Shown here piece after piece: positions 1 to 5,892 of a stretch of 10,451 nucleotides of DNA. Origin of the DNA: Faecalibacterium sp. UBA1360. Lineage in GTDB: Bacteria > Bacillota > Clostridia > Oscillospirales > Ruminococcaceae. Location of the stretch: NCBI GenBank assembly GCA_002306375.1, contig DBRU01000007.1:24842-35292 (forward strand). Reading direction: 5' to 3'. The translations under genes and the position numbers were made by a program. The notes beneath the pieces are model-generated. The model did not search any database, was not told the DNA's origin, and was given only the letters and a program-made list of their open reading frames with translations. Position 1 is the first letter of the stretch, and each line of letters starts with the position of its first letter.

Positions 1-311
1 AGGGTGTACTGGGTCAGGCGGGCGATGTAGTCGGCGCCGTCGGTGGTGACTTCCTCGTCGCCGATGGTGCCGGTGCACTGGGCCTTGAGCACGGCGTCCA
101 CGTCGTCGGCAGTTTCGCCGGTGGCCAGATCGGCCAAAGAGGACGCCGTATTGTAGGCGTTGAACTGGGCCAGCAGATAGACGCCGGCGGGGATCTCGAC
201 ACCGCCGATGCTGCCCACGGTGGCGGGGGTGGTGATGGCACAGCCCGCAAGGCCCAGCAGCATGGCGGCCGCCAGACCCAGGCTGATGAATTTGGCACGG
301 ATGGACTTCAT
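1..311 (-). CDS. Lipoprotein, N-terminal part; possible PrsA/SurA-like foldase (runs off left edge)
   Basis: The visible 103 codons open with a lipoprotein signal: basic MKSIRAK, a hydrophobic stretch at residues 8-20, and the lipobox LAGC at 21-24, so Cys24 should be lipidated and the protein exported and anchored outside the membrane. The mature part starts with a short Thr/Ala segment and then GSIGGVEIPAGVYLLAQFNA (about 33-52), the kind of opening seen in clostridial SurA-N/PrsA-type peptidyl-prolyl isomerase lipoproteins. The catalytic domain would lie outside the window, so the foldase assignment is inference from that opening and from the position after mfd. The start at 311 is chosen because TAAAGGAG (321-328) lies 9 nt upstream. 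It does not depend on mfd transcription, because a good promoter lies in the 118-bp gap. It could instead be an unrelated lipoprotein. Confidence 0.7.
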   Translation of the reverse strand, partial: MKSIRAKFISLGLAAAMLLGLAGCAITTPATVGSIGGVEIPAGVYLLAQFNAYNTASSLADLATGETADDVDAVLKAQCTGTIGDEEVTTDGADYIARLTQYT

Positions 312-365
312 GGGAAAACGCTCCTTTATACCTTTCGTTTGCGCCCGGGGCGCAGACATAGGGTC

Positions 366-394
366 ATTATACCGCGTTTGGCCCGTCATTGCAA
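366..394 (-). promoter_or_regulatory. SigA-type promoter for the left-edge lipoprotein
   Basis: Minus-strand TTGCAA (394-389), a 17-nt spacer and a perfect TATAAT (371-366). The start of transcription would be near 359, leaving a leader of about 48 nt. The leader contains the inverted repeat TGCGCC-CGG-GGCGCA (340-354), just downstream of the predicted start, which could be an operator or an RNA hairpin. No clear terminator separates this from mfd. Confidence 0.65.
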
Positions 395-429
395 GCGGCG
401 GCGGGGCGTCGAAAAAGCCTTTCACAAAA

Positions 430-3400
430 TCAACGCTTTTCGCCCTTGGCCCCGGGCAGCAGCGCCACGGCGTCCCGCAGGATCACCAGGGACGCTTCGC
501 CCTTGTATACCTTGATGCGGATGCACGGCCGCCCCACCCCGCTGTACAGCACCCGGTGGGGCATGGCGTCCATCAGGTCCCCCAGCTGGGCCGGGCCCAC
601 CACGTCGCTGTACAAAACAAGTTCGTCGCCCTTCTGCACGATCTCCACCACGCCGGCCCGGGCCGCCGTGACCCGGATGAGCGACACATCCACCAGGCTC
701 TGCACGCACTTGGGCGGGTCGCCGTAACGGTCGATGAGTTCGTCCAGCACGTCGGTGGCGGCGTCGGCGTTCTCGATGGCGGCGATGCGCTTGTACGCCT
801 CGATGCGGCCCGCCGCGTCGGGGATGTAGGTCTCGGGCAGATAGGCGTCCGCCGCCACATCCACCAGGCAGTCGCTCTTGTCCGGTTCGGCGGGCAGGCC
901 CTTGGCGGCCGCGATGGCCTGGTTGAGCATCTTGACATACAACTCGTAGCCCACAGCCTCCATGTGGCCGTGCTGGCTGTGGCCCAGCAGGCTGCCCGCG
1001 CCCCGGATCTGCAAGTCCCGCATGGCGATGCGGAATCCGGACCCGAAGGCCGTGAATTCCCGGATGGCAGACAAACGCTTGGCGGCGACCTCGGTGAGGA
1101 CCCGGTCCCGCCGGAAGGTGAAGTAGGCGTAGGCCTTGCGGGAGGAACGCCCCACCCGCCCGCGGATCTGGTACAGCTGGGACAGGCCCATGCGGTCGGC
1201 GTTTTCGATGATCAGGGTGTTGCAGTTGCGCACGTCCACCCCTGTTTCGATCAGGGTCGTGCACACGAGGATGTCGATCTCGTTGTCCAGCAGCTGACGC
1301 CACACCGTGGAGATCTGTTCCTCGCTCATTTTGCCGTGGGCAATGCCGATGCGCGCGCCGGGGGCCATCTTGCCCACCCGGGCGGCGCACTGCTCGATGT
1401 CCTCGACCCGGTTGTGCAGGTAGTACACCTGCCCGCCCCGGCCCAGTTCCTTGCGCATGGCGTCGGCCAGAATGCCCTCGTCGTATTCCAGCACGTAGGT
1501 CTCGATGGGCTGGCGCTCGATGGGTGGCTGCTCGATGGTGGACATGTCCCGGATGCCGGACAGCGCCATGTTCAGCGTGCGGGGAATGGGCGTGGCGGAC
1601 AAAGTCAGCACGTCCACGCCCACAAAGTTTTCCTTGAGTTTTTCCTTGTGCTTGACGCCGAAGCGCTGTTCCTCGTCGATGATGACCAGCCCCAGGTCCT
1701 TGAACTTGACGTCGTCGGACAACAGGCGGTGGGTGCCCACCACGATGTCCACGGTGCCGTCCTTGAGCCCGCGCAGGGTCTGCTTCTGGTCCCGGGCCGT
1801 GCGGTAGCGGGACAAAAGCCCCACCCGGATGGGGAAGGCCTCCATGCGGGAGAGGGCGGTGTTGAAGTGCTGCCAGGCCAGGATCGTGGTGGGGGCCAGG
1901 ATCGCGCACTGCTTGCCCCCCATGACGCACTTGAAGGCCGCGCGCAGGGCCACTTCGGTCTTGCCCACGCCCACGTCGCCGCACAGAAGCCGGTCCATGG
2001 GCCAGGGCTGTTCCATGTCGTGCTTGATCTCGGCCGCGCTGGTCAGCTGGTCGGGGGTCTCGTCGTAGGCAAAGCGCTGTTCGAAGTCGCCCTGCCAGGT
2101 GTCGTCCGGGGGAAAGGCGTAGCCCGCCGCCTGCTTGCGCCGGGCGTACAGCTCGATGAGCTCTTTGGCCATGGCCTCGGTGGCGGCGCGGACCCGGGTG
2201 CGGGTCTTGTTCCACTCTCCCCCGCCCAGGCGGCTGAGCTTGACCTTGTCGGCGTCGCCGGGGGCCGTGTAGCGGGACAACAGGTCCAGCTGAGTCACCG
2301 GCACATACAAAACGTCGCCCTTGGCGTATTCGATGCGCAGATAGTCCTTGGTGGCGCCCTGGACCTCCATGCGGCGGATGCCCGCGTAGCAGCCGATACC
2401 GTGGTTCTGGTGCACGACCAGATCGCCGGGGGAGATCTCGGTCAGGCTGTCCAGGGCGTCCTTGTTGCGCTTTGCCTTGCGCCTGGCCCCGCCGCCCTGG
2501 CCGTAGGCCCGGGCCGTGATCAGGGCATAGCCCGCAAAGGGCAGTTCGCACCCGGCGGACATCTGCCCCGGCAGCACCTGCACGAGCCCTGCCGCGGGCG
2601 GCGCGGCGGGGTCGGTGGTGACGGGGATGTTCTTGGCGCGCAGGTCCTGGGCCAGGCCGGCGGCGGCGCGCTGGGTACCGGCCAGTACGGTGACGGCGCA
2701 GCCCCGGGCGCGCAGGGGGCCCAGGTCGTCCAGCAGGGCCGATACCTCGCCGCCCCAGGCGGGCAGGTTGTGGGCCGGGGTGTTGACCAGCTCTTTGAGG
2801 GGCTGGTCGGGGATGCTGCGGGCAAAGTTTTCGGCCAGAAGGGTGCGGCAGCGCCCGGTCATGGTCCACAGCCAGCCGGGCGGGGCATACAGCCCGTCCA
2901 GCCCGGCACAGAGCACTCCGGCCTCGAACAGACCGGACACTTCCTCGCCCCGGCGGTAATTGGCGGCGCGCTCGGCTTCCCGCAAAGAGGCGGGTTCCTC
3001 GATGAGCAGCAGCGGGTCGTCGAAATAGTCCAGCAGCGTGGCGGGCTGGGGGTAACGCACAGCCAGGTATTTGTCCACGGCCACAGGCAGCGCCCCGGCG
3101 TCCAGCAGCGCCAGGTCGGGGTCCATGACCGCCTGCATGGCCGTGCGCTTTTTGCCCCGCTGCTTTTTGAGAAAGGCGCGCAGGGCTTCGGCCGCCGCGT
3201 CGGGCGCGCCGAACATGACCTCCCGCGCGGGGCTGAGGTAGACCTTTTCCACCGCCTCGTCCCGGCGCTGGGTGGCCAGGTCGAAGGTGTGCATCGTGTC
3301 GATGTCATCGCCCCAGAACTCGATGCGCACGGGGGCTTTCATGTCGGGGGCGTACAGGTCCAGGATGTCGCCCCGCACCGAGAACTGGCCCGGGCCGTCC

Positions 3401-3888
3401 ACCCGGTCCCGGCGCACATACCCGGCCCCCAGCAACAGGGCGTTGAGCTCGGCCCGGGGCAGGGTGTCCCCGGGGTGGAGCGTGCGGGTGCCGCGACAGA
3501 AATCCTCTTTGGGCGCGGTGTATTGGGTCAGGCCCTCCACCGGCACGCACACGGCCCCCAGACGCCCGCCCACCACGTCGCCCAGCACGGCCAGGCGGCG
3601 GTACTCGTACTCGTGGGCGGTGCTCTCAATGGGGCGTAGCACATAGTCCCGGGCCGGGAACACCGCCGCCGGCACCCCCAGGGCGTTCAGGTCGGCGGCA
3701 AAACGGGTGGCTTCGGCCTCGCCGGGGGTGACCACGCACAAAGGCCGGCCCAGATCGCGGTACAACGCCGCGTACACCTGGGCCCGGCCGGCGGCGGGCA
3801 GCCCGAACAGGGCGCACGCCCCCTTGCCGGACAAGGCGTTGGCCAGCTTTTTGTATTCGGTGGTTTGAAGAAGAAGTTCGTAAAACAT
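430..3888 (-). CDS. mfd: Transcription-repair coupling factor Mfd
   Basis: 1,152 residues, full family length. Mfd removes RNA polymerase stalled at DNA lesions and recruits UvrA for nucleotide excision repair in the cytoplasm. The order is canonical: UvrB-like N-terminal module with GYVRRDRVDGPGQFSVRGD (156-174); RNA-polymerase-interacting domain starting near 484 (ISPGDLVVHQNHGIG); translocase with Walker A GDVGVGKT (637-644), DEEQ box (738-741), SAT motif (764-766) and QIRGRVGR (907-914); then a TRG-like segment with FGSGFRIAMRDLQIRGAG and the C-terminal TRCF domain. All motor motifs are intact. I prefer the start at 3888 (MFYELLLQ) because it aligns with the displaced head at 5311; its GAGG lies 12 nt upstream, which is long. 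An in-frame ATG at 3906 overlaps that GAGG and is the alternative. The first ten codons appear to be a replacement (see the 43-bp repeats). The gene is now cut off from the pth operon. Confidence 0.97.
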   Translation of the reverse strand: MFYELLLQTTEYKKLANALSGKGACALFGLPAAGRAQVYAALYRDLGRPLCVVTPGEAEATRFAADLNALGVPAAVFPARDYVLRPIESTAHEYEYRRLAVLGDVVGGRLGAVCVPVEGLTQYTAPKEDFCRGTRTLHPGDTLPRAELNALLLGAGYVRRDRVDGPGQFSVRGDILDLYAPDMKAPVRIEFWGDDIDTMHTFDLATQRRDEAVEKVYLSPAREVMFGAPDAAAEALRAFLKKQRGKKRTAMQAVMDPDLALLDAGALPVAVDKYLAVRYPQPATLLDYFDDPLLLIEEPASLREAERAANYRRGEEVSGLFEAGVLCAGLDGLYAPPGWLWTMTGRCRTLLAENFARSIPDQPLKELVNTPAHNLPAWGGEVSALLDDLGPLRARGCAVTVLAGTQRAAAGLAQDLRAKNIPVTTDPAAPPAAGLVQVLPGQMSAGCELPFAGYALITARAYGQGGGARRKAKRNKDALDSLTEISPGDLVVHQNHGIGCYAGIRRMEVQGATKDYLRIEYAKGDVLYVPVTQLDLLSRYTAPGDADKVKLSRLGGGEWNKTRTRVRAATEAMAKELIELYARRKQAAGYAFPPDDTWQGDFEQRFAYDETPDQLTSAAEIKHDMEQPWPMDRLLCGDVGVGKTEVALRAAFKCVMGGKQCAILAPTTILAWQHFNTALSRMEAFPIRVGLLSRYRTARDQKQTLRGLKDGTVDIVVGTHRLLSDDVKFKDLGLVIIDEEQRFGVKHKEKLKENFVGVDVLTLSATPIPRTLNMALSGIRDMSTIEQPPIERQPIETYVLEYDEGILADAMRKELGRGGQVYYLHNRVEDIEQCAARVGKMAPGARIGIAHGKMSEEQISTVWRQLLDNEIDILVCTTLIETGVDVRNCNTLIIENADRMGLSQLYQIRGRVGRSSRKAYAYFTFRRDRVLTEVAAKRLSAIREFTAFGSGFRIAMRDLQIRGAGSLLGHSQHGHMEAVGYELYVKMLNQAIAAAKGLPAEPDKSDCLVDVAADAYLPETYIPDAAGRIEAYKRIAAIENADAATDVLDELIDRYGDPPKCVQSLVDVSLIRVTAARAGVVEIVQKGDELVLYSDVVGPAQLGDLMDAMPHRVLYSGVGRPCIRIKVYKGEASLVILRDAVALLPGAKGEKR
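3817..3859. repeat. 43-bp perfect direct repeat, left copy (mfd codons 11-25)
   Basis: Identical base for base to 5237-5279, with mismatches immediately on both sides (3816 a against 5236 g; 3860 g against 5280 c). It covers the codons for EYKKLANALSGKGA of the intact mfd. Inside it is a small dyad, CCTTG-CCGGA-CAAGG (3822-3836). The copies are 1,420 bp apart in the same orientation. Confidence 0.97.
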
Positions 3889-3987
3889 AGAGCAATATCG
3901 CCTCATTTTTCCTGCCAGAGCACAGTGGACGTTATCGGCCCTTCCTGATACGCTTCAGCAAGCCCGCGGAGCAAACAGCATTCCTTC

Positions 3988-4016
3988 TTGCTAAACAAGG
4001 GCAGGATCATTATAAT
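3988..4016 (+). promoter_or_regulatory. Promoter for the acyltransferase gene
   Basis: TTGCTA (3988-3993), 17-nt spacer, perfect TATAAT (4011-4016), giving a start near 4023 and a leader of about 45 nt before the strong AAAGGAG (4054-4060). The -10 box is part of the 8-bp palindrome ATTATAAT (4009-4016), so it overlaps the proposed mfd promoter on the other strand. AGCAAG (3959-3964) and CTTGCT (3987-3992) form a weak inverted repeat touching the -35. Confidence 0.65.
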
Positions 4017-4037
4017 GATAATGGTCTTGGCAGACAA
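4009..4037 (-). promoter_or_regulatory. Probable replacement promoter for mfd, overlapping the divergent acyltransferase promoter
   Basis: Minus-strand TTGTCT (4037-4032), 17-nt spacer, TATAAT (4014-4009). Transcription would start near 4002, leaving a leader of about 114 nt before mfd. The -10 uses the same ATTATAAT palindrome as the plus-strand promoter. It lies inside the inserted segment, so it would have arrived with it. Predicted by eye only; read-through from the upstream operon could still contribute to mfd expression. Confidence 0.5.
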
Positions 4038-4067
4038 TGAAATGATGATTTGTAAAGGAGCCGCAAT

Positions 4068-5141
4068 ATGGCGCACAAGGAAGCTGTCCGCAAGCGAAAC
4101 TATGCCCTGGATCTGCTGCGGATCCTGGCGGCACTTATGGTCCTTGTGGTGCACGCCGGGCAAACAGCCGGCTTGGATCAGCAAACCGCAGTGGGCGGAA
4201 ACGGCGTTTTGCTGTTTTTTATCATAAGTGGTTATCTGGCTGTCCGTTCTGTGGCGCACCAGCCGGACTGGCGTTCATATTATCTGGGACGCATGCGCCG
4301 TATACTTCCATTATACTGGCTGATCCTTGCCATACGCTTTGCCTTTGATGCAGCTGTGTACCTTTTTCAGCAAATGCCGCCCGCCCGGCTGTTTGCTTGG
4401 AACGGCCCGTGCGGGCCGCGCTATCTCCGATACATTTTCTTCCTGCAAATGTGGCTGCCCAGCGACAACTGGGCGTGGTGGAACAACCGTAACGCGCTTT
4501 GGACCATGAGTGCCTTTGCATTGTTTTATCTTTTGGCGCCCTGGCTGCACCGCCTGTTTCTTGCGGTCGGAGCCCGCTTTGGTAAAAGTTGCTTCTGCCC
4601 CAGTTTTCTGTTTCTTCTCCTGCTGCTGGGCGGCAAAGGCATCCTGGGAAGAATAATTGAAACCACATTACACACATTCCCCGCCGGCACGATCGACAAC
4701 ATCTCCGAATTCAGCGCTAAAACTCCCGTCATGGAGCTTTATGCGTTCATGTTCGGTGCCTGCCTTTATTATACCATAAAAGAAAACCATGACCTTCTGT
4801 TCGGAAGTTTCTGCTTGCTTCTGCCCATGGTTTTCGGATTTGAGAAAATGGCTTTCGAGGGCGTTTTTACCGTCCTTGTTCTTCTGACGGTCCGTTTTGG
4901 CGAGACCATCCGAATCGACGCCTCTGCCCAGCGAGCCGTTCAATTTTTGAGTTCCTGCAGTTTTTTCCTCTATCTGAGCCACCCGATGCTGCTCGCGTGT
5001 TTTCCTGTCTGGCGCCAGGGCAACGGTCTGATCCATTGGGCCTATTTTTCAATGCTCCTGGCGGTGAGCCTTGTTGCCTGCTGCCTGATCTATCATCTGC
5101 TGATCAGCCGCTTCGAGAACCATTGGCTGAAAAAAGGTTGA
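4068..5141 (+). CDS. Membrane acyltransferase, acyltransferase-3 (OafA/YrhL-like) family
   Basis: 357 residues, mostly hydrophobic, with roughly ten membrane segments. Family members transfer acyl groups, usually acetyl, to cell-surface polysaccharide, peptidoglycan or secreted glycans. Visible hallmarks: LDLLRILAALMVLVVHAG (14-31) with the conserved His29; GVLLFFIISGYL (46-57); the basic RSYYLGRMRRILPLYW (69-84); LWTMSAFALFYLLAPW (144-159); and a late FLYLSHP with His305. In the 144-159 motif many relatives have Glu after W-S-x-S-x; here that position is Phe150. The start is secure: AAAGGAG (4054-4060) is 7 nt upstream. It is the only complete plus-strand gene in the window, converges on the pth operon, ends at a strong terminator and is lower in GC than all neighbours. 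No glycan operon adjoins it, so its acceptor cannot be inferred. Confidence 0.88.
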   Translation: MAHKEAVRKRNYALDLLRILAALMVLVVHAGQTAGLDQQTAVGGNGVLLFFIISGYLAVRSVAHQPDWRSYYLGRMRRILPLYWLILAIRFAFDAAVYLFQQMPPARLFAWNGPCGPRYLRYIFFLQMWLPSDNWAWWNNRNALWTMSAFALFYLLAPWLHRLFLAVGARFGKSCFCPSFLFLLLLLGGKGILGRIIETTLHTFPAGTIDNISEFSAKTPVMELYAFMFGACLYYTIKENHDLLFGSFCLLLPMVFGFEKMAFEGVFTVLVLLTVRFGETIRIDASAQRAVQFLSSCSFFLYLSHPMLLACFPVWRQGNGLIHWAYFSMLLAVSLVACCLIYHLLISRFENHWLKKG

Positions 5142-5148
5142 CCGATCC

Positions 5149-5186
5149 ATCCGCCTCCCGATTCGGTACGGGAGGCGGATTTTTTT
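5149..5186 (+). terminator. Rho-independent terminator after the acyltransferase gene
   Basis: A perfect 12-bp stem, ATCCGCCTCCCG (5149-5160) with CGGGAGGCGGAT (5169-5180), an 8-nt loop and a T run to 5186, beginning 7 nt after the stop codon. The minus strand has no T run after this stem, so it should act only on plus-strand transcripts. Confidence 0.93.
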
Positions 5187-5221
5187 GAGCGACACTTACA
5201 GAAAGCACCGGCTTCCGCCCG

Positions 5222-5311
5222 TCAGAGGGCCTGGGGCGCCCCCTTGCCGGACAAGGCGTTGGCCAGCTTTTTGTATTCGCTTGTCTTTTGCAACAGCTGA
5301 TCGTACATCAT
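5222..5311 (-). pseudogene. mfd: Displaced 5' head of mfd (29 codons, then stop)
   Basis: On the minus strand an ATG at 5311 opens MMYDQLLQKTSEYKKL, followed by ANALSGKGA and then PQAL and a TGA at 5224-5222. Against the intact protein (MFYELLLQTTEYKKL...) the first ten or so codons are clearly related but diverged, the next 43 bp are identical, and similarity then fades away. It starts 29 bp after the stop of the FG-GAP gene, with GGCAAAGG about 8 nt before the ATG, which is exactly where mfd should begin in this operon. It is best read as the original mfd start, cut off from the body of the gene by the insertion. It could still be translated as a 29-residue peptide. The last few codons before the stop may be degraded mfd sequence or insert sequence. 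Confidence 0.85.
5237..5279. repeat. 43-bp perfect direct repeat, right copy (in the displaced mfd head)
   Basis: Identical to 3817-3859 and in the same reading phase. Recombination between the two copies would delete 1,420 bp and join the displaced start directly to the body of mfd in frame, giving a predicted 1,153-residue protein. Confidence 0.97.
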
Positions 5312-5340
5312 AAGAAAAGCCTTTGCCGCAAAGGCGGCGT

Positions 5341-5892
5341 TCAAAGCAGCGGGCGGGGCGAACCGTCCAGACGTTCAAGCCCCCAGGAGTTCCAGCCCCA
5401 CAGGGTGTCCTCCCCCGCCGGGGTCAGAATGCGCAGTCTTCCTTCCCCGGTCATGGACCAGCAGCGCACCCGGGGGTTCAGGGCGCTGGACATCCAGACC
5501 GGCTCGGCACCGCTGTCCGTTTGTTCATAAATAAAGATATGCTGGGAATAGGCGTAGTCGTTTTGATCCACCCAGAAGGGATGGCTGGGACCGTAGTGTC
5601 CCCGCCGCCAGACCAGCAGCAAAAGTTCGTCGGCCCCGTCCCGGTCCAGGTCCCCCACCAGGAAATCCCGCACCCGCCAGCCCGGGTCGGAGACAAGCGC
5701 GGGGTCGCCCTGCCCGGTTTGGGCCAAAAAGCGGCCCGACGGGCTCAGGGTCAGTTCCAGCGCGCCCCAGGTCCCGGCCTTGCCCCGGCCCGGGGCAAAA
5801 AACACGCCCCGGTACCACAAAAGCACCCCGCACATAACCAGGATTGCCAGCAGGTAGGCGGCTGCGGCGGCGCGCCTGCGCAGCGTACCCAT
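5341..5892 (-). CDS. Small membrane-anchored FG-GAP/VCBS-type protein, function unknown
   Basis: 183 residues. A short basic N-terminus (MGTLRRR) precedes one hydrophobic helix (about 10-30), so the rest probably faces outside as a signal-anchored domain. Residues 79-89 read VGDLDRDGADE, a DxDxDG calcium-type loop (Asp81, 83, 85) typical of FG-GAP/VCBS beta-propeller blades. It is followed by RRGHYGPSHPFWV (96-108), QHIFIYE (117-123) and PVWMSSALNP (131-140), which read like conserved family motifs although I cannot name the family. At this length it could form only part of a propeller. Its ATG shares one base with the stop of the DUF3160 gene (TGATG at 5894-5890), so the two are probably translationally coupled and may work together at the cell surface. 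The displaced mfd head follows 29 bp later. Confidence 0.8.
   Translation of the reverse strand: MGTLRRRAAAAAYLLAILVMCGVLLWYRGVFFAPGRGKAGTWGALELTLSPSGRFLAQTGQGDPALVSDPGWRVRDFLVGDLDRDGADELLLLVWRRGHYGPSHPFWVDQNDYAYSQHIFIYEQTDSGAEPVWMSSALNPRVRCWSMTGEGRLRILTPAGEDTLWGWNSWGLERLDGSPRPLL

Larger units (their letters stand above)
3817..5279. mobile_element. Putative 1,420-bp inserted segment carrying an acyltransferase gene, bounded by 43-bp repeats
   Basis: The segment between the repeats separates mfd from the gene it should follow. It contains one complete gene with promoter and terminator, a new promoter and start for mfd, and nothing else recognisable. Hand counts show a sharp composition change: 24 of 60 bases are G or C in 4741-4800, against 47 of 60 in mfd at 2641-2700. 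There is no integrase, transposase or terminal inverted repeat, so the mechanism is not shown. It could be a cassette moved in trans, a remnant of a larger island, or a product of recombination with DNA from a relative whose mfd is preceded by this gene. Confidence 0.6.

Noticed and set aside
208..3639. 1,143-codon plus-strand open frame opposite mfd
   Set aside because: Its translation is low-complexity (His, Gln, Gly, Val, Ala rich) with no recognisable domain, and it lies exactly antisense to a complete, motif-perfect mfd. High third-position GC in mfd removes stop codons on the other strand.
3889..3906. Upstream in-frame mfd start (MRRYCS...) at 3906
   Set aside because: The start overlaps the GAGG that serves the 3888 start, its own AGGA is only 3 nt away, and the displaced head begins at the position equivalent to 3888. 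Not fully excluded.
3903..4259. 118-codon minus-strand frame upstream of mfd
   Set aside because: It overlaps the promoter region and the start of the acyltransferase gene, has no domain, and its ribosome binding context is poor.
5149..5180. The acyltransferase terminator stem as an end of a mobile element
   Set aside because: The stem is followed by a T run 7 nt after a stop codon, a full explanation as a terminator, and no matching inverted copy exists at the other side of the insert.
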